The notes under the pieces: generated by a model
The model's database searches: none
What the model saw: the letters and a program-made list of their open reading frames with translations, nothing else
What the model was told of the DNA's origin: nothing
DNA from: Crenobacter luteus
GTDB taxonomy: Bacteria > Pseudomonadota > Gammaproteobacteria > Burkholderiales > Chromobacteriaceae
NCBI RefSeq assembly: GCF_004345725.1
Contig: NZ_SLXG01000009.1
Location: 33,381 to 97,380 of the forward strand
Direction: 5' to 3'
DNA length: 64,000 bases
In this document: positions 22,570-30,406 of the stretch, piece by piece
Numbering within the stretch: the stretch's first letter is position 1
How the letters are laid out: every line of letters begins with the position of its first letter
Translations under genes and position numbers: made by a program

Positions 22570-23604
22570 ATGATTATTTTCTGCCTATACAATCACAAAG
22601 GCGGCGTCTCCAAGACAACAACCACCTTCAATCTTGCCCATTATTTAGCAAAAAATGATAAGCGAACATTAGTTGTAGATGGCGACCCTCAATGCAACAT
22701 TACTGAACTTCTATTAGCAAATAAATTAAATGAGCTTGATGAGGAAGAAGAGGCAAGCTCAAAGCCGATCGCAATTCCAGGCAATTCATTACTTGAAATA
22801 CTATCTCCTCGCCTAGATGGCGAAGAGGCGAGCGTGGATATAGAGCGCGCTCAAGCGATAGAAATAAATAAAAATCTATTACTTATACGGGGCAGCGTCG
22901 ACCTATCCTCCATCGAGGATAAACTCGCAGAGTCACACATCCAGCGCTTCTCATCAAAAACACACGAAAAAAGAAATTACGTTGCCTTGGGCGACTTCCT
23001 TGTGCGCTTTGCCGAGAAAAACAAAATCGACTGCGTGTTAATTGATGTAGGCCCAAGTTCAGGAGCTCTCACTCGCAGCTTAGTATTAGCATGCGATGCA
23101 TTTTTCGTTCCAGTCGCCGCCGATAGATTTAATGTTCAAGCGATTAAAACCTTATCATCCATACTAGACAGATGGATGCTTGAGCACGAACAGATATATG
23201 AAGACTTTAAAGCGATGGGACTCCCCATTCGACTTGGAAAACCTAAATTTTTAGGCGTCATCTCCCAATTCTTTAAAACATACAAAGGGGTGCCAAAGAA
23301 AAGCTACCAATACTGGATAAAACAAATCCCCGATGCGATTGACAGCAACTTACTACCAATACTAAGGAAATATTCATCCCCTGACCTAGACTTAACTTCC
23401 GGACTAGAAAAAGAAACATGTTTAATTGCACAAATCCCTGATTTTGGCGGCTTGGGGCCCATCATGCATGAAACAGGAAAACCAATTTTTGAATTAACGT
23501 CAGATGATACAACGTGGACAGGGGTTACTTGGGATCAGGCTCACGAGCGGATCAGCAACTACGAGAGTCTACTGAATACAATTTCTGCGCAGCTGGGAGA
23601 GTGA
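22570..23604 (+). CDS. ParA-like P-loop ATPase (AT-rich island)
   Basis: A 344-residue ParA/Soj-type ATPase. The deviant Walker A reads HKGGVSKTT (Lys10, Lys15; Ser where most have Gly), followed by VVDGDPQCN (Asp37/Asp39) and Walker B CVLIDVGPSSGAL (Asp159). An acidic insert (NELDEEEEASSK, about 54-65) and a long insert before Walker B set it apart from plasmid or chromosome ParA. No ParB gene or parS-like repeats are near. Codon use (TTA, AAA, ATA) is unlike the flanking genes. The next gene starts 1 bp after its stop, so the two form an operon. ATPase activity is inferred from motifs; the biological role is unknown. Confidence 0.8.
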   Translation: MIIFCLYNHKGGVSKTTTTFNLAHYLAKNDKRTLVVDGDPQCNITELLLANKLNELDEEEEASSKPIAIPGNSLLEILSPRLDGEEASVDIERAQAIEINKNLLLIRGSVDLSSIEDKLAESHIQRFSSKTHEKRNYVALGDFLVRFAEKNKIDCVLIDVGPSSGALTRSLVLACDAFFVPVAADRFNVQAIKTLSSILDRWMLEHEQIYEDFKAMGLPIRLGKPKFLGVISQFFKTYKGVPKKSYQYWIKQIPDAIDSNLLPILRKYSSPDLDLTSGLEKETCLIAQIPDFGGLGPIMHETGKPIFELTSDDTTWTGVTWDQAHERISNYESLLNTISAQLGE

Positions 23605-23605
23605 C

Positions 23606-24277
23606 GTGGCCGTTGCGTTAGAGTTGAATTTTGTGGCATTTATTGACCTACTCGGCTTCTCCGAAATGGTGCTTCACGACTGCAAGCAACCACCCGGCAA
23701 GAGAAAATACGTGGAGAAATTAAAGCAAATTCACGATGAGACTGCCAAAGTTTTCTCTGAAAAAGGCTATCAAATAACACAATTTTCTGACTCCATTGTT
23801 ATATCAGCCCCTTTTAACAACGAAAAAAATTCGTTCGGATCATTCGTCACGGAAATTGCTGATTATCAATATCGCTTGTTTTTGGCTGGTTTTTTGTGTC
23901 GGGGAGGTGTTGCGCATGGAAAGCACTTTATTGATGGGACTTTCCTGTTCAGCGATGGGCTAATTGGGGCTTACCACCTTGAGAGCTCAAGGGCACGATT
24001 TCCAAGAATAATCCTATCGGACGACCTACTTGACTTGGTCTTCCCTGACAAAACAATACCTAGCGAAATTTACATTCTAGAAGAAAGTGATGGCATAAAA
24101 TTTATAGATTACTTCAAAGAAAGGAACGTAACAGAAGTCGAAGGTAAAGTTGCCTCTCTGCTTAGCCAGACAGTCACATCTGACAACGTCCGAGAAAAAT
24201 ACTATTGGCTCGGAAATTATTTTGACCACGTCTTTAGCAAGACCATCTCTCACCCAAGATTTGTTACCACAGCGTAA
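23606..24277 (+). CDS. Class III nucleotidyl cyclase-like protein (AT-rich island)
   Basis: A 223-residue protein. The N-terminus reads NFVAFIDLLGFSEM (Asp14) and later ITQFSDSIVIS (Asp62), the same pattern as the two metal-binding aspartates of class III adenylyl/guanylyl cyclases (FxDxxGF and GDxxx). GFLCRGGVAHGKHF (about 95-108) and SRARFPRIILSDD follow, common in bacterial proteins with a lone cyclase-like fold, some of them defence-linked (for example Pycsar cyclases). The GTG at 23606 is supported by GGGAG 6 bp upstream and by coupling to the ParA-like gene. No membrane or TIR effector gene is next to it, so a Pycsar assignment is not justified. The family call rests on motifs only. Confidence 0.6.
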   Translation: MAVALELNFVAFIDLLGFSEMVLHDCKQPPGKRKYVEKLKQIHDETAKVFSEKGYQITQFSDSIVISAPFNNEKNSFGSFVTEIADYQYRLFLAGFLCRGGVAHGKHFIDGTFLFSDGLIGAYHLESSRARFPRIILSDDLLDLVFPDKTIPSEIYILEESDGIKFIDYFKERNVTEVEGKVASLLSQTVTSDNVREKYYWLGNYFDHVFSKTISHPRFVTTA

Positions 24278-24492
24278 TTAAAAAAATTTGGGCAATAGCC
24301 CAGCCAGCAGCCCGGAATTTGCAAATCAGGCAGGGGGAAGCCACACAGCGGCATCCCGCCTTGTTGCTCGCTCCCTCGGCCATCCTTTCTTTGCCTCGAA
24401 GATTGGCCGAGCCTTCCTACAAGCGCACCCTTGCCCCTGCTAGCGCGCTCTGCGATGGGTATGGCGTAGCACTCGCCAGTCGAGGCATGCTT
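24278..24492. other. Non-coding stretch after the island
   Basis: It starts with an A-run and a weak hairpin (TTGGGC...GCCCAG) after the cyclase-like gene. Composition returns toward the chromosome average, and one copy of the repeat (TTGGCCGAG at 24403-24411, extended by CCTT) marks the return to resident DNA. No gene is seen. Confidence 0.4.
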
Positions 24493-24584
24493 AGAGCCGC
24501 TAACAAAACCTACTTTCCCCGCGAGCCGGTGCATGCCGGATCAAGACCTTACGGTTGCTCGATTGAGGTTTTGTTAGCGGCTCT
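24493..24584. mobile_element. MITE-like inverted repeat element (IS5-type ends)
   Basis: Perfect 19-bp inverted repeats, AGAGCCGCTAACAAAACCT at 24493-24511 and its complement at 24566-24584, enclose 54 bp with no coding capacity. Taking the element as GAGCCGC...GCGGCTC (24494-24583, 90 bp), both flanks carry TTA, which fits a 3-bp TNA target duplication as made by some IS5-family groups. It is read as a non-autonomous MITE or deletion relic; the parent IS is not in the window. Confidence 0.6.
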
Positions 24585-24615
24585 TAACATCCTCTTCACT
24601 TTCCCCCGACGCCCT

Positions 24616-25077
24616 ATGACCCCGCCGCTATTCGCCGATCCCGATTTCTTCCGCCTGCTGATCGGCAGCCACCACCGCTTGACCAGCAAACCCCTGCTCG
24701 ACCCCACGTTGGCCGAGGCCGAGGCGATGCGCTGGTTGTACGAGGACGCGCCGTTCTGCGTGCTGGCGCACGACACGGCGGAAAGCCCGGTGTTCGTGTA
24801 CGCCAACCGCACCGCGCAGCGCTGTTTCGGTTACGACTGGGACGAGTTCACCCGGCTGGAGTCGCGGCTGTCGGCCGAGGCGCCGAACCGCGACGAGCGC
24901 CAGCGCCTGCTCGAAGCGGTGCAGCGCGACGGTTTCGCCGCCGGTTATCGCGGCCTGCGCATCGCCAGGGATGGACGGCGGTTCTGGATCGAGGATGTGA
25001 CGGTGTGGAACCTGATCGACGAGGATGGCGTATACCACGGGCAGGCGGCCACCTACCGGCACTGGCGCGACGCCTGA
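24616..25077 (+). CDS. MEKHLA domain protein
   Basis: A 153-residue cytosolic protein made of one PAS-like MEKHLA domain: the features APFCVLAHDTAESPVFVYANRTAQRCFGYDWDEFTRLESRLSAE and YRGLRIARDGRRFWIEDVTVWNLIDEDG are typical of the bacterial single-domain family. The function is unknown; a small-ligand sensing role is only inferred from the PAS relationship. ATG 24616 begins the conserved part and lies 32 bp after the MITE-like element, so that element may have altered its promoter. Confidence 0.75.
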   Translation: MTPPLFADPDFFRLLIGSHHRLTSKPLLDPTLAEAEAMRWLYEDAPFCVLAHDTAESPVFVYANRTAQRCFGYDWDEFTRLESRLSAEAPNRDERQRLLEAVQRDGFAAGYRGLRIARDGRRFWIEDVTVWNLIDEDGVYHGQAATYRHWRDA

Positions 25078-25420
25078 ACCGCCCCGGCCGGCGTGCTCTC
25101 ATAACCGGGCTCGGCCAAGCTTTTGCCCCTTGGGGGTACGGCACGGGCCTGCGCCACCGCGCGGCCGGCGGATCGGGCGCGCGGCATCGCGACAAGCCTA
25201 CGGGGTATCGGTGACTGCGTTACGGAGAGCCGCCGGCATACGACGGGATTTCGTGCCGGTGCGGGTCGGGATCGAAGGCGTGAAAGCGCTGTGGCGAAAG
25301 GATGGTGCGGCGGGCGGGGTACGGGTCGAGGTACGGCTTGCGTGCCTTCGGGGCGCCTGCGGACGGGGAATCCTCCGCAAGGCGCTGCACTAGGCAAGCG
25401 CGCCGCGCCTCAAGTGGGGA
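25078..25420. other. Intergenic stretch without a recognisable gene
   Basis: 343 bp between the MEKHLA gene and a small minus-strand gene. It contains one repeat copy (CTCGGCCAA at 25110-25118, extended to GGGCTCGGCCAAGCTTTT). Open frames on both strands show no ribosome site or recognisable protein, so I see nothing else in it. Confidence 0.5.
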
Positions 25421-25618
25421 TCAATCGTTGAGCGCGGCCTTGGCCGCTTCTTCCGGCGACAGGCCCTCGTAAAACTGGTCGGTGAACCATTCGGCCTGTT
25501 CCTCGATATGCGCGCGGGCCTCGGCCAACGTCGCGCCGGCGGCGACGAAGAGCGCTTCCACTTCGCTGCACCAGTCGATGAGTGCCTGGGTTTCGGGGTC
25601 GAGATCGTTTTTTGCCAT
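25421..25618 (-). CDS. Small hypothetical protein
   Basis: A 65-residue acidic protein, MAKNDLDPETQALIDWCSEVEALF...EWFTDQFYEGLSPEEAAKAALND, predicted all-helical, with one Cys and no membrane segment. I do not recognise a family. The ATG at 25618 was preferred over a longer frame because the sequence before it is not protein-like; the ribosome site is weak. It is convergent with the MEKHLA gene and divergent from the RlmN-like gene. Confidence 0.55.
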   Translation of the reverse strand: MAKNDLDPETQALIDWCSEVEALFVAAGATLAEARAHIEEQAEWFTDQFYEGLSPEEAAKAALND

Positions 25619-25807
25619 GGTGCTGGGCCCTTGTTGTCGTGTCGTAGCCGGCAAGAGAAGTGCCGGCCCCGCCACTATGGCAGCAAACGCCATGCCACGG
25701 AAGGTTTGGCCACGCCCGCAAGCCCTCCCGCCGCGCCCCGGCTTGCGGTACCCTACGCCCCTTGAGCAAAACCCGTGCCCTGCACCGCCTCGGCATCAGA
25801 AACCCCC

Positions 25808-26881
25808 ATGCGCCTCCAAGAATTCCACCAGTCCCTCGCCGCCATCGGCGCGCTCCCCTGCCACATCGGCCGCATCAACCGCGCCTGGCTGAAGGGCCTG
25901 CCACTGGACGCCGGCACCCGCTACCAGAAGAGCGAAAACTATTTCCCGCTGTCGGTGCGCAACGGCTTGCCGCCGATCGCGGAGCGGGTGGACAAGCTCG
26001 CGCGCATTCAGTCGCAGCACGAGGCGGCGGACGGTTCGTTGCGGCTGCTGGTGGCGCTCAACGACGGCCAGATGGTGGAGAGCGTGCTGTTGCCGCGCGG
26101 CGGGCTGTGCGTGTCGAGCCAGGTGGGCTGCGCGGTCGGCTGCACCTTCTGCATGACCGGCAAGAGCGGCCTGCTGCGCCAGCTCGGCAGCGCCGAGATC
26201 GTGGCGCAGGTGGCGCTGGCGCGGCGCATCCGGCCGGTGAAGAAGGTGGTGTTCATGGGCATGGGCGAGCCGGCGCACAACCTCGACAACGTGCTCGACG
26301 CGATCGACCTATTGGGCAGCGACGGCAATATCGGCCACAAGAACCTGGTGTTTTCCACCGTGGGCGATCCGCGCGTGTTCGAGCGGCTGCCGCAGCAGCG
26401 CATCAAGCCGGCGCTGGCGCTGTCGCTGCACACCACCCGCGCCGAGCTGCGCGCCCAACTGCTGCCGCGCGCGCCGCGCATCGCCCCGGCCGAGCTGGTG
26501 GAGCTGGGCGAGGCCTACGCGCGCAGCGTGGACTACCCGATCCAGTACCAGTGGACGCTGCTGGCCGGCGTCAACGACAGCCGCGACGAGATGGACGCGC
26601 TCGTGCGCTTGCTGCGCGGCAAGTACGCGGTGCTCAACCTGATCCCCTACAACAGCGTGGAGGGCGACGGCTTCCAGCGCCCCGCAGGCGAAGCGATCGA
26701 CGCGATGAAACGCTACCTGCACGGCCACGGCGTGCTGACCAAGGTGCGCGATTCGGCCGGACAGGACATCGACGGCGGCTGCGGCCAGTTGCGCGCCCGC
26801 GCCGTCGGCGTGATCGACAGCAGCCGGCTGGCGCGCCGTGCGCGCGCCGGCCAGCCGGACCCCGCCCCGCCGCAAGGCTGA
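25808..26881 (+). CDS. RlmN/Cfr-family radical SAM methyltransferase, atypical
   Basis: A 357-residue RlmN/Cfr-type RNA (adenine-C2/C8) methyltransferase. It has the radical SAM motif CAVGCTFC (Cys108, 112, 115), the upstream cysteine in CVSSQVGC (Cys101, the counterpart of E. coli RlmN Cys118 by alignment of this motif) and the C-terminal cysteine in QDIDGGCGQL (about Cys325), together with MGMGEPAHNLDNV. The methyl-carrying cysteine is therefore present. The SLHTTRAELRAQLLPRAPRI stretch and CMTG differ from housekeeping RlmN, so it may be a paralogue with another RNA target. It stands alone; the ATG at 25808 begins the conserved N-terminus. Confidence 0.8.
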   Translation: MRLQEFHQSLAAIGALPCHIGRINRAWLKGLPLDAGTRYQKSENYFPLSVRNGLPPIAERVDKLARIQSQHEAADGSLRLLVALNDGQMVESVLLPRGGLCVSSQVGCAVGCTFCMTGKSGLLRQLGSAEIVAQVALARRIRPVKKVVFMGMGEPAHNLDNVLDAIDLLGSDGNIGHKNLVFSTVGDPRVFERLPQQRIKPALALSLHTTRAELRAQLLPRAPRIAPAELVELGEAYARSVDYPIQYQWTLLAGVNDSRDEMDALVRLLRGKYAVLNLIPYNSVEGDGFQRPAGEAIDAMKRYLHGHGVLTKVRDSAGQDIDGGCGQLRARAVGVIDSSRLARRARAGQPDPAPPQG

Positions 26882-26904
26882 GCGGCCGCCGCGCCAGCAG
26901 GACA

Positions 26905-26942
26905 AAAACCCCGCCCGGGCGACTGGCCCCGGCGGGGTTTCG
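26905..26942. terminator. Bidirectional terminator between RlmN-like and DUF1993 genes
   Basis: AAACCCCGCC pairs with GGCGGGGTTT across a 15-nt loop, flanked by A and T runs, between two convergent genes. Confidence 0.75.
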
Positions 26943-26961
26943 TTCGGGCGGCGGTGCGGCG

Positions 26962-27468
26962 TCAGGCTTGGCCGAGGTAGTCGCGCTTGCCGATCGCCAG
27001 CCCGTTGTGGCGCAGGATGTCGTAGGCGGTGGTGAAGTGGAAATAGAAGTTCGGCAGCACGAACTGGAACAGGTAGTCCAGCCCGGTGAAGGTCAGCTCG
27101 CCGCTGCGCATTTTCAGCACCACCTCGCGCGTTTCGCTGCCGTCCAGCTGCGCCGGCGTCACGCCGCGCAGGAAGGCGGCGGTCCTCGCCAGCCTCTCCC
27201 TCAGTTCGGCAAAACCGGTTTCGTCGTCCGGATAGCCGGGCACCTCGATGCCGGCCAGCCGCGCCGCGCAGCCCTTGGCGGTATCGCTGACGATCTGCAC
27301 CTGCCGCAGCAGCGGGAACATGTCGGGCGCCAGCCGCGCGCCGAGCAAGGCCGCCGGTTCGATGCCGCGCTCGGCCGCGTACCGCTCGGCCTTGTCGAGA
27401 ATGGCGGCCAGGCTTTCCAGCGAGCGGATCAAGCCCGGGATCGAAGCCTGGTACATGGATACGGACAT
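26962..27468 (-). CDS. DUF1993 family protein
   Basis: A 168-residue soluble protein, MSVSMYQASIPGLIRSLESLAAILDKAERYAAERG..., with the conserved DUF1993 pattern LAPDMFPLLRQVQIVSDTAKG and LPNFYFHFTTAYDILRHNGLAIGKRDYLG. The family belongs to the DinB-like four-helix group and has no assigned function. Histidines in FYFHFTTAYDILRHNG could bind metal, which is an inference. It is a single gene, divergent from dinB by 136 bp. Confidence 0.85.
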   Translation of the reverse strand: MSVSMYQASIPGLIRSLESLAAILDKAERYAAERGIEPAALLGARLAPDMFPLLRQVQIVSDTAKGCAARLAGIEVPGYPDDETGFAELRERLARTAAFLRGVTPAQLDGSETREVVLKMRSGELTFTGLDYLFQFVLPNFYFHFTTAYDILRHNGLAIGKRDYLGQA

Positions 27469-27604
27469 GGCGACTCCTTGCGTGAAACGGCGCGGCGACG
27501 GCCGGCCGCTTTCTGATTATGGCGGTCGTCCGGCGCGGCACAAGCCTGACGGGCGGCGCCGCCCGGCCCGGCCCGCGCGGTGCGTTTGGCCCTACAATGA
27601 CGAC

Positions 27605-28834
27605 ATGTCCCGCCCCGCCCCCCGCCGCATCGCCCACCTCGACATGGACGCCTTCTACGCGTCGGTCGAGCTGTTGCGCTATCCGGAGCTGCGCGGCCTG
27701 CCGGTGGTGATCGGCGGCCGCGACGCGGCGCCGCGACAACTGCCGGACGGCCGGCTCCGCTTCGCGCGGCTGCGCGACTATGTCGGGCGCGGCGTGGTGA
27801 CGACCTCGACCTACGAGGCGCGCGCGCTCGGCGTGTTCTCGGCGATGGGCATGATGAAGGCGGCGCAGCTGGCGCCCGACGCCATCCTGCTGCCGGCCGA
27901 CTTCGACGCCTACCGGCACTATTCGCGGCTGTTCAAGGCGGCGGTCGCCGCCTTCACCCCGCGCATCCAGGACCGCGGCATCGACGAGATCTACATCGAC
28001 CTGAGCGACCTGCCGGACGAGTCGGCCGACATCGCCGCGCGCATCAAGCGGGCGGTGCGCGAGGCGACCGGCCTCTCCTGCTCGATCTGCGTCGCGCCGA
28101 ACAAGCTGCTGGCCAAGATAGGCTCGGAACTGGACAAGCCGGACGGGCTGACGCTGCTGACCGAGGCCGACATCCCGCTGCGCATCTGGCCGCTGCCGGT
28201 CGGCAAGGTGAACGGCATCGGCCCCAAGGCGAGCGAGAAGCTGGCCGCGCTCGGCGTCCATACCGTCGGCGAGCTGGCGCGTACCGCGCCGGAAGTGTTG
28301 CAGGCGCATTTCGGCCGCAGCTACGCGGCGTGGTTGGCCGAGGTCGCGCAGGGCATCGACGAGCGGCCGCTGGTGGTGCATTCCGAGCCCAAGTCGATGA
28401 GCCGCGAGACCACCTTCGAGCGCGACCTGCACCCGCGCCTCGACCGCCCGGCGCTGTCGGCCGCCTTCACCGCCCTGTGCCGGCGCGTCGCCGACGACCT
28501 GGCGCGCAAGGGCTACGTCGGCCACACCGTCGGCGTCAAGCTGCGCTACGACGACTTCAGGACGCTGACGCGCGACCTGACGCTGCCGTCGCCGACCGCC
28601 GACGCGACCGAGATCCGCCGCGCGGCGACCGAATGCGTCAGGCGCGTGCCGCTGCAGCGGCGGCTGCGGCTGCTGGGCGTGCGCGTGTCCGGCCTCGCGC
28701 CGGCCGCCAGCGTGGCGCCCGCGCCGCTGCAGGGCGAACTGCCCTTCGACGATGCGCCGGGCGCAAGGCCGTCGAACGGCCTCGGCCAAGGCGGGCGAAG
28801 CGGCGCGCTTGACGAGGCCGCCGCGCGCCGTTAG
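27605..28834 (+). CDS. dinB: DNA polymerase IV (Y-family)
   Basis: Error-prone Y-family polymerase for lesion bypass. The 409 residues have the palm motifs IAHLDMDAFYASVE (catalytic Asp13/Asp15) and RGIDEIYIDL (Asp/Glu), the helix-hairpin-helix stretch VGKVNGIGPKASEKLAALGV and a little-finger domain. The tail LQGELPFDD resembles a beta-clamp binding motif. The loop PVVIGGRDAAPRQLPDGRLRF is longer than in E. coli Pol IV. ATG 27605 starts the conserved MSRPAPRRIAHLDMD; no clear LexA box was found upstream. Confidence 0.92.
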   Translation: MSRPAPRRIAHLDMDAFYASVELLRYPELRGLPVVIGGRDAAPRQLPDGRLRFARLRDYVGRGVVTTSTYEARALGVFSAMGMMKAAQLAPDAILLPADFDAYRHYSRLFKAAVAAFTPRIQDRGIDEIYIDLSDLPDESADIAARIKRAVREATGLSCSICVAPNKLLAKIGSELDKPDGLTLLTEADIPLRIWPLPVGKVNGIGPKASEKLAALGVHTVGELARTAPEVLQAHFGRSYAAWLAEVAQGIDERPLVVHSEPKSMSRETTFERDLHPRLDRPALSAAFTALCRRVADDLARKGYVGHTVGVKLRYDDFRTLTRDLTLPSPTADATEIRRAATECVRRVPLQRRLRLLGVRVSGLAPAASVAPAPLQGELPFDDAPGARPSNGLGQGGRSGALDEAAARR

Positions 28835-28851
28835 TATTCGCCTCCTCTTTT

Positions 28852-28936
28852 GGAGGGATTCCCGAGCGGTCAAAGGGATCAGACTGTAAATCTGACGGCT
28901 CTGCCTTCGAAGGTTCGAATCCTTCTCCCTCCACCA
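28852..28936 (+). tRNA. tRNA-Tyr (GUA)
   Basis: An 85-nt class II tRNA with acceptor GGAGGGA pairing TCCCTCC, discriminator A and an encoded CCA. The anticodon loop CTGTAAA gives GUA, the variable arm is long and the T-arm is GGTTCGAATCC. It stands 17 bp after dinB, with no sign of integration into its 3' end. Confidence 0.95.
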
Positions 28937-29148
28937 GCATTCCCGAACGGCCCAGGCGCACGCGCCCGGGCCGTTCGCTTTTGCGCCTACGGCAAGGCGC
29001 CCGCGGCGGCTATGCTAAGAGGTGGAAGGCGCGCCGCGCGCATCGCCCGCCGGACCCGCGCCCTTCCGCCCCTGAAGACGCCGGCCGCACGCGCGCCGGC
29101 CACTGCGCCGCCCCGGTCCGCCGGGGCGGCGGCAAGAGGAGGTGCATC

Positions 29149-29622
29149 ATGGCGATTGCAATCACCCTGTCCGAATACCTGGACCGCTCCGGCATGCCCT
29201 ACGAGGTGGTCTGGCATCCGACCAGCCAGTACAGCATGCAGACCGCCGAGCTCGCCCACGTCCCGGGCGACCGGCTGGCCAAGACGGTGCTGCTCGAAGA
29301 CGATATGGGCTATCTCGCGGCGGTGCTGCCGGCCAGCTGCCATGTGCAACTGGCCCAGCTCAACCGCGACACCGGCCGCCAGCTGCGCTTCGCGCGCGAG
29401 GAGGAACTGTCCGAACTGTTCCGCGACTGCGAAGTCGGCGCGATCCCGCCGCTGACCGCCGCCTACGGCGGCATGGCCACCGTGATCGAGGAATCGCTGC
29501 TGCGCCAGCCCGACGTCTACTTCGAGGCCGGCGACCACCAAAAGCTGATCCACATGCGCACCGAGGCCTTCATGCAGCTGATGAAGAACGCCGAGCGCCG
29601 CCACTTCAGCCAGCGCGACTGA
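29149..29622 (+). CDS. YbaK/ProX-type aminoacyl-tRNA deacylase domain protein
   Basis: A 157-residue stand-alone YbaK/EbsC domain, the fold that hydrolyses mischarged aminoacyl-tRNAs. The start ITLSEYLDRSGMPYEVVWHPTSQYSMQTAELAHVPGDRLAKTVLLED shows the conserved lysine (AKTVLL), and GAIPPLTAAYGG is the substrate-loop signature. Substrate specificity cannot be read from the sequence. A strong ribosome site AGAGGAGGT (29136-29144) fixes the ATG. Confidence 0.85.
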   Translation: MAIAITLSEYLDRSGMPYEVVWHPTSQYSMQTAELAHVPGDRLAKTVLLEDDMGYLAAVLPASCHVQLAQLNRDTGRQLRFAREEELSELFRDCEVGAIPPLTAAYGGMATVIEESLLRQPDVYFEAGDHQKLIHMRTEAFMQLMKNAERRHFSQRD

Positions 29623-29725
29623 GGGTCCCGCTCGCCCACCCGGCACGCCGCGCCGCCCGCGCGGCGTTTTGCTGCGCGCGGTAGAATGCCGCCTTTGCCA
29701 TTCCGCCCCGCGAGGACCCCGCCGC

Positions 29726-30118
29726 ATGGCCGCCAGACCGAAGAAGACCCAGACCGGCACGCCCGCCGCCGCCAAGTCGGCCGAGGCCCAGCGCTACGCG
29801 CGCGCCGAGGCCGCCTGCCAGGCGCTGATGCAGCTGTTCGCGACGATGGACAAGGGTGGCGCCTTCGCCGCGCACGAGACGGCGCAGCAGTACGCGCGCG
29901 TGTGCGCGCTGCATTACCGCAAGATCCGCAACGGCCGCGTGCTCAGCCCGGGCGACTTCAACCTCGCGGTCGAGCTGTGCACCGCCGGCCTGCGCGCGCT
30001 GCGCGCGCTCGAGGCGCCGGCCGGCTACGCCGGCTGGCCGCAGGCCGAGGCGCTTGCGGGCGCCGAACGGCACGCCGCCGCCGTGCTGCGCGACTACCGC
30101 GCGCTGCGCGGCCGGTAG
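29726..30118 (+). CDS. Hypothetical protein
   Basis: A 130-residue basic, Ala-rich, probably helical protein, MAARPKKTQTGTPAAAKSAEAQRYARAEAACQALMQLF...ALRGR. The first 20 residues are Lys/Thr/Ala-rich and likely disordered. No membrane segment or known motif was found. The ATG at 29726 follows GAGGA. It is convergent with the DUF3460 gene across a repeat hairpin. Confidence 0.6.
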   Translation: MAARPKKTQTGTPAAAKSAEAQRYARAEAACQALMQLFATMDKGGAFAAHETAQQYARVCALHYRKIRNGRVLSPGDFNLAVELCTAGLRALRALEAPAGYAGWPQAEALAGAERHAAAVLRDYRALRGR

Positions 30119-30143
30119 GCGGCACGCCCGCCACCCGCAAGAA

Positions 30144-30180
30144 GGGCTCGGCCAACCCGTTCACAAGGTTGGCCGAGCCC
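30144..30180. terminator. Inverted pair of TTGGCCGAG repeats, convergent gene end
   Basis: A perfect 14-bp stem, GGGCTCGGCCAACC (30144-30157) with GGTTGGCCGAGCCC (30167-30180), and a 9-nt loop lies between the convergent ends of the hypothetical gene (30118) and the DUF3460 gene (30194). T-runs are poor on both strands. Confidence 0.65.
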
Positions 30181-30193
30181 TGCTGCGTCACGG

Positions 30194-30406
30194 TCAGAAG
30201 TAGTCGTAACCCTTGACCGGCACGCTGTCCTGCCTTTCCTTCAGCATCTCGTCGAAGTCGGCCTTGTGGTCCCAGAAACGGTACCAGCCGCGCCGCTGGT
30301 CCTCGACCACCTCCGGGTGGTCCTCGAGGAAGTGGTCCATGAACTCGGTGAACGGCGACACATAACCGTCGTGCCCCGGCCGATAGTGGCTGTGCCCGGT
30401 GCGCAT
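30194..30406 (-). CDS. DUF3460 family protein
   Basis: A 70-residue protein, MRTGHSHYRPGHDGYVSPFTEFMDHFLEDHPEVVEDQRRGWYRFWDHKADFDEMLKERQDSVPVKGYDYF, fitting the small betaproteobacterial DUF3460 pattern (HPEVxxxQRxG, WD near the middle, C-terminal YDYF). The function is unknown. The ATG at 30406 was preferred over one at 30427 because AGGAGGG lies 7 bp before it. Confidence 0.75.
   Translation of the reverse strand: MRTGHSHYRPGHDGYVSPFTEFMDHFLEDHPEVVEDQRRGWYRFWDHKADFDEMLKERQDSVPVKGYDYF

Noticed and set aside
22570..24277. The island as a chromosome or plasmid partition locus
   Set aside because: There is a ParA-like ATPase but no ParB, no parS-type repeats and no replication gene; the partner looks like a cyclase fold.
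22570..24277. The island as a Pycsar system
   Set aside because: Only the cyclase-like component is suggested; the expected membrane or TIR effector with a cyclic-nucleotide-binding domain is missing.
28852..28936. tRNA-Tyr as an integration site for an element
   Set aside because: No integrase, direct repeat of the tRNA 3' end or change in base composition follows it.
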